From Rickettsiales bacterium (GTDB lineage Bacteria; Pseudomonadota; Alphaproteobacteria; Rickettsiales; Deianiraeaceae): a DNA stretch of 20,982 bases. Position 1 is the first letter of the stretch; each line of letters starts with the position of its first letter. The position numbers were made by a program, and so were the translations under genes. The stretch spans positions 1-20,982 of the forward strand of contig CANDYN010000005.1 in NCBI GenBank assembly GCA_947424985.1, in the 5' to 3' direction. This document shows positions 14,785 through 20,982 of the stretch, one piece after another. The notes beneath the pieces were generated by a model, which saw only the letters and a list, made by a program, of their open reading frames with translations, did no database searches and had not been told where the DNA came from.

Positions 14785-16203
14785 ATGAATATACTTTTTG
14801 ATTATCTCGGATTCGTAGACAAAGAACATTGTTTGTATATGATACGCTCCGGATTTAATGTCAATAATCTCATTGGCGGACTAATTCATCATATTAGCAC
14901 AAAACAACCATTAAAAATTAAAATGTTGTGTTATGAGTATTTAAAATCAGAGATAGGTAATAAGAAATTATTTCCAAGTAATGTGGATTGTGAATTTGTG
15001 TTTGTCAAAAACAGCGATATCAGTAAATATTTTGATAATTGGCACAACTATTGGATTGGATTGGAAAATATCAACGATACAAACATAGAACAATATAAAG
15101 CCTTTTATCTCGAAATGATAGGGCATTTTAAACCAGATATTGGCTTTGTAATGGGAAACACTTTGACATTTAAAAAAATAACCAATCTTCCAACTTTTAG
15201 TTACGATCAATGTTTTTTGGATCGCTTTCCTTTCTCGGCAACATTATTTTGCATGCGAAACAATAATCATTCTTTTTATAATCACTATGGGGATTTATCT
15301 CAGTTAAAAAAAGTACCAATTGAACACTTTGATCTACAGTGGCTAGACGATATAAGGAATGGCTATGCTAATTTATTCCACAAAATAAATCCATTTACGA
15401 ATTATATACAGTCCCTAAGAAAAAAATTCAAGAAAATAATATTACTACCCCTGAGCTTAACCCATGGCGACAAAGCATACCAAGAAGACCAAGTCAGCGT
15501 TGCCTGGAAAAATTTATTACATATACCATCTGACATCGGGGTTATCGTAACGCTACATCCAATGCTAACAAAATCCAGTAAAAAAGAGATAGAGTGGCTA
15601 AAAACACTTCATCCAAATGTTATTTTTGAACAAAATATCAACAAAATTAACTTTAGCTCACAATACTTGCTACACTTAGTAGATGGTATAATTGCAAATG
15701 GATCTTCATTGGCCCTACAAGCCATTTTTTTTCAAAAACCATTATTCTGTGTTGTAAAAAATTTTATCTTACCAGAAAACGTTTATTATAGCAACCTCAA
15801 CGACATGCATAACATTATTGACAATCATAACAACTCCAATATCTTCTTAGAAACGGATAAAATATGCTATCATTTGCTAACGAGAGTTGCAATTCCCGCA
15901 TGTAGATATATGACATACAAAGGGTATCAGGATATCCACACCTCTAGCGATAAAATATATGATATATTTATTGGCAATTACGATCCCACCAATATAGTAT
16001 ACCCTAGCGCTACATTAATCAATACAGAAAAATTAAAACAATATTATCGCTATGATATTAAATTGAAATTGAAATATGCCTTTGTTTTAAAGCGTATAGC
16101 AAAAAGTAAATTCTTGTCCAATAAAATCATACCTGCCCTTAGATTGTATTTTTACTCACTAAAATTACTTTCTATTCCAAAAAAAATATTTTATAAAATA
16201 TGA
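14785..16203 (+). CDS. Putative GT-B-like glycosyltransferase (capsule-type)
   Basis: A 472-aa protein not assigned to a named family. The C-terminal half is the informative part: KKIILLPLSLTHGDKAYQED, IPSDIGVIVTLHPMLTKSSK, then LLHLVDGIIANGSSLALQAI with FFQKPLFCV, the same nucleotide-sugar-binding layout as capsular polysaccharide and KpsS-like GT-B enzymes. The N-terminal half (MNILFDYLGFVDKEHCLYMI, HFKPDIGFVMGN, TFSYDQCF) could be the acceptor domain. The last 60 residues are basic and aromatic (YAFVLKRIAK, PALRLYFYSLK), suggesting peripheral membrane contact. Its TGA overlaps the pseC ATG (ATGA), so it is tied to pseudaminate synthesis; donor and acceptor remain unknown. Confidence 0.6.
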   Translation: MNILFDYLGFVDKEHCLYMIRSGFNVNNLIGGLIHHISTKQPLKIKMLCYEYLKSEIGNKKLFPSNVDCEFVFVKNSDISKYFDNWHNYWIGLENINDTNIEQYKAFYLEMIGHFKPDIGFVMGNTLTFKKITNLPTFSYDQCFLDRFPFSATLFCMRNNNHSFYNHYGDLSQLKKVPIEHFDLQWLDDIRNGYANLFHKINPFTNYIQSLRKKFKKIILLPLSLTHGDKAYQEDQVSVAWKNLLHIPSDIGVIVTLHPMLTKSSKKEIEWLKTLHPNVIFEQNINKINFSSQYLLHLVDGIIANGSSLALQAIFFQKPLFCVVKNFILPENVYYSNLNDMHNIIDNHNNSNIFLETDKICYHLLTRVAIPACRYMTYKGYQDIHTSSDKIYDIFIGNYDPTNIVYPSATLINTEKLKQYYRYDIKLKLKYAFVLKRIAKSKFLSNKIIPALRLYFYSLKLLSIPKKIFYKI

Positions 16204-17342
16204 TACCCTACTCAAAACAATACATAGATCAAAGTGATGTTAATGCAGTTATTGATACATTAAAATCCGACTATCTCACCTGCGGTCCAAAAGTTCCAGA
16301 ATTTGAAAAAGCGTTAGCGGGCTTTTGTGGAGCAAAATATGTTTTGGCAATGAACTCTGCAACGTCAGCCCTACACTTGGCCTGCCTTGCCCTCGGCGTT
16401 GGAAGTCGTGATGTGGTTTGGACAAGCCCAAACAGCTTTGTGGCCTCAAGTAACTGCGCTTTATATTGTGATGCAAATGTCGATTTTGTCGATATTGACC
16501 CAGAAACGTTTAATATGTGTCCAAAAAAACTAGAGGAAAAACTAGAGGAATATAAAAAATTAGGTAAAAAATTACCAAAAGTTGTAATACCAGTACATTT
16601 TGCCGGCCTTTCTTGTGATATGAAAACAATCAAAGCTTTGGCTGATAAATATAATTTTTATATAATAGAAGATGCATCACACGCTCTTGGTGGCGAATAT
16701 AACAATAAGAAGATTGGCTCTTGCGAATTCTCAGATATTGCAATTTTTAGTTTTCATCCTGTAAAAATGATAACAACCGGAGAAGGCGGAGCTACTTGTA
16801 CCAATAACCTAGCATTGCATCAAAAAATGGAATTGCTACGATCGCATGGAATTGTTCGCTCAAAAGAACAAATGCATGATTTTCACGGAGATTGGTATTA
16901 CGAACAACAATACTTAGGATACAACTATAGACTTACTGAAATTCAAGCCGCTTTGGGTATTTCACAGCTAGCGAAACTAAATGAATTCACGACAAATCGC
17001 AATGAATTGGCTACCTATTATGATAATATTTTTGATAAAACTGAAATAATGCACCAAAGATTCGACAAACAAAAACAGCTGTCAAGTTATCATCTGTATG
17101 CTATTCAAATCGATCAAAATAAACGCAAAGAAATCTTTGACCGCTTTCGTAAAAATAATATATACGTGCAAATACATTATATTCCTATATATTTACAGCC
17201 ATATTATCAAAAGCTTGGCTTCCTTAAGGGCCTTTGCCCAAATGCCGAAAAATATTACGCCCAAACATTATCGTTACCGTTATATTACGGATTAAAGCCA
17301 AGTGAGCAAGATGTGGTTATTGAGTTATTGAAAAACTTATAA
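16200..17342 (+). CDS. pseC: UDP-4-amino-4,6-dideoxy-N-acetyl-beta-L-altrosamine transaminase (PseC)
   Basis: Second pathway step: PLP-dependent transfer of an amino group, usually from glutamate, to C4 of the PseB product. The 380-aa protein is a DegT/DnrJ/EryC1 aminotransferase. Seen: MIPYSKQYIDQSDVNAVIDT, LTCGPKVPEFEKAL, ALNSATSA-type loop (AMNSATSALHLA), SPNSFVASSNCALY, PVHFAGLSCDM, IIEDASHALGG with the PLP-ring aspartate, and the Schiff-base K189 in FSFHPVKMITTGEGG. Also LGYNYRLTEIQAALG and VQIHYIPIYLQPYY. The SPNSFVASSN and FAGLSCDM segments are typical of PseC. It overlaps the upstream glycosyltransferase by four bases and ends the island. Confidence 0.94.
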   Translation: MIPYSKQYIDQSDVNAVIDTLKSDYLTCGPKVPEFEKALAGFCGAKYVLAMNSATSALHLACLALGVGSRDVVWTSPNSFVASSNCALYCDANVDFVDIDPETFNMCPKKLEEKLEEYKKLGKKLPKVVIPVHFAGLSCDMKTIKALADKYNFYIIEDASHALGGEYNNKKIGSCEFSDIAIFSFHPVKMITTGEGGATCTNNLALHQKMELLRSHGIVRSKEQMHDFHGDWYYEQQYLGYNYRLTEIQAALGISQLAKLNEFTTNRNELATYYDNIFDKTEIMHQRFDKQKQLSSYHLYAIQIDQNKRKEIFDRFRKNNIYVQIHYIPIYLQPYYQKLGFLKGLCPNAEKYYAQTLSLPLYYGLKPSEQDVVIELLKNL

Positions 17343-17474
17343 TCTTTGAATCATTTATTCGGTTATTTTGTGAGAAGGTTAATTCAGGCTAAATAAAGCC
17401 ATCTATGTTCATGCCAAGAATCTTATTAGCGTGATTAAATGCATTACAATCAATTACCGATACAACAAAACTTC

Positions 17475-17502
17475 TTGACAATAAAGAAATATTGCCTACC
17501 AT
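17475..17502 (+). promoter_or_regulatory. Candidate promoter of the first unknown gene
   Basis: TTGACA (17475-17480), a 16-base spacer and TACCAT (17497-17502, 4 of 6). The -35 starts 49 bases before the ATG at 17524. The rest of the 181-base gap after pseC shows only a 4-bp hairpin (GGCT-AAATAA-AGCC near 17386-17399), too weak to call a terminator. Confidence 0.45.
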
Positions 17503-17523
17503 TCTTGGTTATTATATAAAAAA

Positions 17524-18396
17524 ATGGAAGCCCTAAATGAAGATTTACGTAGTTTAATAAAAAAAATAGTAAGCGAAAAATCACCGCTAAATAATGATAC
17601 CTATAGAAGTATTAAATTTTATGATTCTTTAAAGATTGATGACGATAAAAATATGCAAAATGAAATAAATAAAATTCTAAATAGTAAGTTTATACTGGAA
17701 GCCAAGGATTTTGATAAACTAACCAAAGAAAATCTTTCAAAAATAATGCAAGTCAATAACAAGGCTATAACGGATATGTTATATGACAATAAAACAGCAG
17801 TCGTAAATAATGCAATAAAAAAATACCTAGATGGCGAGACGAAATTAACCAATGATAGCCTAAAGAATGACGATATCAAAAATGCCTGTGAAAAAGCCGT
17901 AAGAAGCGCGGTCGAAGAGACACTTTCAAGGTTTGATGAACAGAAAGAAAATGCTACAAGCCTTACAAAGAAAAGTCTTGAGCTAATCATGACACCATAC
18001 AGCATAGAATATCCATATAGCGCAAGAAAAGATAGCAAAAACAAAAAGATAATCGACAAATTCGACATCAATAATAAAAACACATGGAATCTCAAAAAAC
18101 CAAATATTTTCCAAAGAATCTATGCTACGGTAATCAATGCATTTAAAGCACTATTTGCTTCTGATAAAAAGAAAAGTGAGAAAATTAATACCATCACACC
18201 GGATACAAAGTCCAATGTTGAAAAAAAAGATACACAGCAAAAAAGCCAAAATAAAGATATACAATCTGCCGCATACAATAATATATATGTTAATAACAAA
18301 CAAGGGCCTGAAGTTCAGACAAAAGAAAATAGCTTTGAAGCCAAAGAAAGGAAAAAGGGGAATCAAAAAAGAATGAACGGATTATACAATATGTAA
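17524..18396 (+). CDS. Hypothetical Lys/Asn-rich protein
   Basis: A 290-aa protein that is not recognised. It is predicted to be largely helical and hydrophilic, rich in Lys, Asn, Asp and Ser, with no signal peptide. A short hydrophobic/amphipathic stretch, NIFQRIYATVINAFKALF (about residues 195-212), is followed by ASDKKKSEK. The last 75 residues are a low-complexity Lys/Gln/Asn tail, probably disordered. Codon use and base composition look like its neighbours and the frame is long and clean, with a promoter at the usual distance, so it is likely a real gene. Weak similarity to the gene at 20066 (KFxLxAKD, DDIK, FxxLF-SDKK in the same order) hints at a lineage-specific family. Secretion as a host-directed effector is possible but unproven. 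Confidence 0.65.
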   Translation: MEALNEDLRSLIKKIVSEKSPLNNDTYRSIKFYDSLKIDDDKNMQNEINKILNSKFILEAKDFDKLTKENLSKIMQVNNKAITDMLYDNKTAVVNNAIKKYLDGETKLTNDSLKNDDIKNACEKAVRSAVEETLSRFDEQKENATSLTKKSLELIMTPYSIEYPYSARKDSKNKKIIDKFDINNKNTWNLKKPNIFQRIYATVINAFKALFASDKKKSEKINTITPDTKSNVEKKDTQQKSQNKDIQSAAYNNIYVNNKQGPEVQTKENSFEAKERKKGNQKRMNGLYNM

Positions 18397-18456
18397 TCAT
18401 GGGTAAATCAATTATCTTTTTATAGGCTAGCATAAAATGCTTCAGAAAAAAGCTAT

Positions 18457-18486
18457 AGTGAAATATACAAATTTTTCTTTTTCACT
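18457..18486 (+). terminator. Weak hairpin downstream of the unknown gene
   Basis: AGTGAAA (18457-18463) and TTTCACT (18480-18486) form a 7-bp stem with a 16-base loop, followed by TTTACTTTTATAT. The stem has only two G:C pairs per arm, so termination is uncertain; position after a gene and the T-rich 3' side are the only support. Confidence 0.25.
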
Positions 18487-18508
18487 TTACTTTTATATAT
18501 TCATAGAC

Positions 18509-18523
18509 ACGATTTAAAATCGT
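18509..18523. promoter_or_regulatory. manC: 15-bp palindrome just upstream of manC start
   Basis: ACGATTT-A-AAATCGT is a perfect 7-bp inverted repeat with a single central base, ending 12 bases before the manC ATG. It covers the place where a ribosome-binding site would lie, and no Shine-Dalgarno is visible. It could be an operator for a dimeric regulator or, less likely with a one-base centre, an RNA hairpin. Confidence 0.4.
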
Positions 18524-18535
18524 TAAATTCCTGCG

Positions 18536-19975
18536 ATGCTTGATGATACTCTTGCAGTTATTATGATTGGTGGTTCCGGAGCAAGACTTTGGCCCTTATC
18601 ACGTGAAAACTTTCCAAAACAATTTTTAGATTTAACAAACTCGGGATTAACACTTTTTCAGCAATCACTTTTACGCGCAAGAAAAATCGGAAAAGTCCTT
18701 TTAATTGGAAATTATAACCATAGATTTATAATGCTTGAACAAATAAGGCTTCTTGGATTTGAGGATGAAATTGAAAAAAATATAACAATTATATTTGAAC
18801 CATGCGGTAAAAATACTATGCCCGTTGCAATTATTTCTGCTTTGTTTTCCAAAAAACATAATTTTAACAAAATTATTTTACTGCCAAGTGATCATCTGAT
18901 TAAAAACGAAGACATATTCTTTTCATCTGTAAGCAATGCATATAACTTTTTAAATTTAAACGATGGCATCGTAACCCTTGGATTAACCCCAATATTTCCA
19001 AATATCGGCTACGGATATATCAAAAAATCAGATGTCCACATTGCCTTTGATGTATTTAAAATTGAGAAATTTACAGAAAAACCTAATGAAAAAACCGCAA
19101 TTGAATATATAAAAACCGGACAATATCTTTGGAATTCTGGGATTTTTATTTTTAATGCAGAGTTTGCATTAAATGAAAGTAAAAATTTGAGCTATGAAGT
19201 ATATGAACAAACAAAGCTTGCATATGAAAACATTGAAATTAAAAATGACTTTTCTGTTTTAAATGAAGAAATATTTTCAAAAATTAATCCAAATTCAATT
19301 GATTATTGCCTACTTGAAAAAACAAATAATGCTTTTGTAATTGAAGCTAAAAACCTGGACTGGAATGACTTAGGATCTTTTGATGAACTTGATAGAATTG
19401 GAAAAAAAGATGAAAATGGCAATATTTTAAGCGACAATGTTCATAAAAATAACGTTAAAAATTGCCATATTATAAACAAAACAGAAAAACCTTTGGTATT
19501 ATCAAATCTTGATAACTTACTCGTCGTCGCAATGAAAGACGCAATTATGATTGAGAAAAAAGGAGAACGTCAAAATATTAAAAAGTTGATCGACAGCTTG
19601 AAAGAAAAGTCAATCCCACAAGCAACCAATCAAGTTTTTGATCACAGACCATGGGGAAGCTATGAAAATATCCTAGAAAAAGATAACTTTAAAATCAAGA
19701 TCATAAAAATAAAACCAAAAAGTGAACTGTCTTATCAGCTACACAAAAAAAGAAGTGAACATTGGGTAATAATCTCAGGTACTGCATTTGTCACTCTTAA
19801 CGACAAAGAAATAGAACTGCGAAAAGATGAATCGATCTATATTCCAAAAAACGCAAAACATAAAATATCAAACAAAAGCAAGACGGAGAGCATAATTTTT
19901 ATCGAAGTCCAGTGCGGATCTTACTTCGGCGAAGATGATATTATAAGACTTGATGATAAATACGGAAGAAATTAA
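18536..19975 (+). CDS. manC: Mannose-1-phosphate guanylyltransferase / mannose-6-phosphate isomerase
   Basis: Makes GDP-mannose for surface polysaccharide. The 479-aa protein has the full bifunctional layout of the ManC/AlgA/CpsB family. Residues 1 to about 350 are the guanylyltransferase domain: GGSGARLWPLSRENFPKQF (12-30; the common GGSGT has Ala at 16), LPSDH, KFTEKP, WNSGIFIF, YCLLEKTN and LDWNDLGSF. A cupin type II phosphomannose isomerase domain follows: HRPWGSYENI, QLHKKRSEHWVIISGTA, IYIPKNAKH and EVQCGSYFGEDDIIRLDD. In the cupin motif only the first His of the frequent HHH run remains, but the His and Glu-His (EHW) ligands are present. It stands alone between two unknown genes; no pmm/manB or GDP-mannose dehydratase is near. 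Confidence 0.93.
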   Translation: MLDDTLAVIMIGGSGARLWPLSRENFPKQFLDLTNSGLTLFQQSLLRARKIGKVLLIGNYNHRFIMLEQIRLLGFEDEIEKNITIIFEPCGKNTMPVAIISALFSKKHNFNKIILLPSDHLIKNEDIFFSSVSNAYNFLNLNDGIVTLGLTPIFPNIGYGYIKKSDVHIAFDVFKIEKFTEKPNEKTAIEYIKTGQYLWNSGIFIFNAEFALNESKNLSYEVYEQTKLAYENIEIKNDFSVLNEEIFSKINPNSIDYCLLEKTNNAFVIEAKNLDWNDLGSFDELDRIGKKDENGNILSDNVHKNNVKNCHIINKTEKPLVLSNLDNLLVVAMKDAIMIEKKGERQNIKKLIDSLKEKSIPQATNQVFDHRPWGSYENILEKDNFKIKIIKIKPKSELSYQLHKKRSEHWVIISGTAFVTLNDKEIELRKDESIYIPKNAKHKISNKSKTESIIFIEVQCGSYFGEDDIIRLDDKYGRN

Positions 19976-20010
19976 AGATAAAACTTTCAATATTTTTATC
20001 AGCTATCTTT
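19974..20010 (+). terminator. Weak hairpin after manC
   Basis: AAAGATA (19974-19980) pairs with TATCTTT (20004-20010). A competing stem, GATAAAA (19977-19983) with TTTTATC (19994-20000), uses the same left bases, so the two are mutually exclusive. Both are AT-rich and begin at the manC stop codon. They may give weak termination; low confidence. Confidence 0.25.
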
Positions 20011-20016
20011 ATGCTC

Positions 20017-20044
20017 TTGACAAATAAATATTTCTGTTTACTAT
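20017..20044 (+). promoter_or_regulatory. Candidate promoter of the last gene
   Basis: TTGACA (20017-20022), a 16-base spacer and TACTAT (20039-20044, 4 of 6). The -35 starts 49 bases before the ATG at 20066. The element closely resembles the one before the other unknown gene (TTGACA-16-TACCAT). Confidence 0.5.
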
Positions 20045-20065
20045 TTATGGTTAATTTATAAAGCT

Positions 20066-20982
20066 ATGCAACAAAAAGAACAAATACAAAAACAACCTGG
20101 CGAACTTTCAACGATAGATACAATAATCAGAGCATGCATGGAAAACGTTCTATATCTAGATGGTGACGAAGAAAGAATATCAGAGATATTAAAAAAAGAT
20201 CCTGATAATTTTTATGCGAAAACGAGGGCTTATTTAATGAAAAAAGATAAAGAAAGCACAAATAAAACAGCTAAAAATATTATTGAATTTCATCACGATG
20301 AAGGAAGAGAGGTATCATATGAAGTGATAGAAAATATAAAAAAACTGACATCTCAAAACCTCAAATCATGGAATAAGATCAATAACGCTCTTCGTATTCC
20401 ACTGGCGAAAGAATTTGGCATAATAACAGCAGATGATAATGCTTTAAATGACGATGAAGAAGTATTATTACGTGATATGCTCATTACAAAGCTTATGAAA
20501 GATTGCAAAAAAGATATAAAATCTATGGTTGAGCGTTTTATTGCAATGGATCGTGCTAAAAATAATAAAAAATTTTTAACCGCTAAAGATACCATTGATA
20601 TCCTTGGCACAGAACAATATGAGAATAGATTGTCCAGCTTTGAACGCTTCATTACAAAAACTCTATTTAGCGTACATAAGCCTGGCTATACGTCAAATGA
20701 ATTTTATAGCTTATACGATGATATAAAAGAATCTCTCAAGCGTGGTTTTACAACACTAGCAGATAGTGAGCGTACTGCTTATCATAGCTCTAAACGGGAT
20801 ACAGATAACATAGTATATCAGAATACTGGCATTACTAAAGAAGAGTTCGATAAAGTATACAGCAGAATCAAGAAAACAGACCTAACAAAGCTTACTCCAA
20901 CAAATGCAATAGGTATTTCTGAGAACAAAAGTATCTTCTCAAGACTTTTCTCTGACAAAAAAGACAAGAAATTTGAAGTTCC
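20066..20982 (+). CDS. Hypothetical helical protein (3' truncated by window end)
   Basis: The frame is open from this ATG to the last base, 305 codons, and continues beyond the window. The product is not recognised. It is hydrophilic and mostly helical by composition, with no signal peptide: MQQKEQIQKQPGELSTIDTI, then Asp/Glu/Lys-rich helices, an LMKDCKKDIKSMVERFIAM segment near residue 145, KKFLTAKDTIDIL, FITKTLFSVHKPGY, YDDIKESLKRGF, and SIFSRLFSDKKDKK at the visible end. The order KFLxAKD - DDIK - FxxLF-SDKK also occurs in the protein encoded at 17524, suggesting distant paralogy. Promoter and start spacing are the same in both genes. Function unknown; lineage-specific, possibly host-interaction, is a guess. 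Confidence 0.7.
   Translation, partial: MQQKEQIQKQPGELSTIDTIIRACMENVLYLDGDEERISEILKKDPDNFYAKTRAYLMKKDKESTNKTAKNIIEFHHDEGREVSYEVIENIKKLTSQNLKSWNKINNALRIPLAKEFGIITADDNALNDDEEVLLRDMLITKLMKDCKKDIKSMVERFIAMDRAKNNKKFLTAKDTIDILGTEQYENRLSSFERFITKTLFSVHKPGYTSNEFYSLYDDIKESLKRGFTTLADSERTAYHSSKRDTDNIVYQNTGITKEEFDKVYSRIKKTDLTKLTPTNAIGISENKSIFSRLFSDKKDKKFEV

Noticed and set aside
16530..16552. Short direct repeat in pseC (AAACTAGAGGA twice)
   Set aside because: It encodes a KLEEKLEE helix that is normal at this position in PseC proteins; not a mobile or regulatory repeat.
16271..16633. Minus-strand open frames opposite pseC
   Set aside because: Antisense to a clearly identified aminotransferase; no motifs.
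17386..17399. Hairpin GGCT-AAATAA-AGCC as pseC terminator
   Set aside because: A four-base stem with no U-tract is not enough to call a terminator.
17619..18095. Open frame of 158 codons on the minus strand, hydrophobic product
   Set aside because: It lies wholly opposite the unknown gene at 17524; its Ser/Phe/Leu-rich composition is what the complement of an AT-rich, Lys/Asn/Asp-coding gene gives. No start signal or family motif.

Overview
The window is a gene-dense, strongly AT-rich segment, probably from a host-associated alphaproteobacterium of the Rickettsiales/Holosporales kind. The lineage is an inference from three things: the alphaproteobacterial character of ClpX, pyruvate dehydrogenase E1 beta, SdhB and FtsK; isolated Mrp antiporter genes and an sdhB separated from sdhCDA; and a GC-rich palindromic dispersed repeat (ATCCCGGA-loop-TCCGGGAT followed by a degenerate ATTCCCGC-loop-GCGAGAAT) of a type common in those genomes. 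No tRNA, rRNA, CRISPR array or insertion sequence was recognised.

Bases 1-6298 are housekeeping genes on the + strand: the 3' part of clpX, an intergenic palindromic repeat, pdhB, mrpE and mrpF (two Na+/H+ antiporter subunits), sdhB and ftsK. From pdhB to mrpF, and from sdhB to ftsK, the genes overlap or touch.

Bases 6381-17342 are a surface-sugar island for pseudaminic acid, a nine-carbon nonulosonate that decorates flagellins, pili, capsule or LPS. It holds pseG, pseI, pseF, pseB and pseC, plus a calcineurin-like phosphoesterase, a SAM methyltransferase, an ATP-grasp ligase and three probable glycosyltransferases. The island is split into blocks: + (pseG to ATP-grasp, then pseI), - (GT8-like, GT-B-like, pseF, pseB) and + (second GT-B-like, pseC). 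The pathway runs UDP-GlcNAc -> PseB -> PseC -> [N-acetylation by PseH] -> PseG -> PseI -> PseF -> CMP-pseudaminic acid. No PseH-type acetyltransferase is visible anywhere in the window, while an uncharacterised ATP-grasp enzyme is; this is the most interesting metabolic puzzle here.

Bases 17524-20982 hold manC (GDP-mannose synthesis, also surface glycan) between two Lys/Asn-rich proteins of unknown function. The second runs off the end of the window. They share weak similarity and the same promoter layout, and may be lineage-specific paralogues.

Regulation: four transcription starts (pdhB, pseG and both unknown genes) have a TTGACA/TTGATT hexamer whose first base lies exactly 49 bases before the chosen ATG. 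The divergent pseB/glycosyltransferase promoter region has a 10-bp inverted repeat touching both start codons. Shine-Dalgarno sequences are mostly weak or absent.
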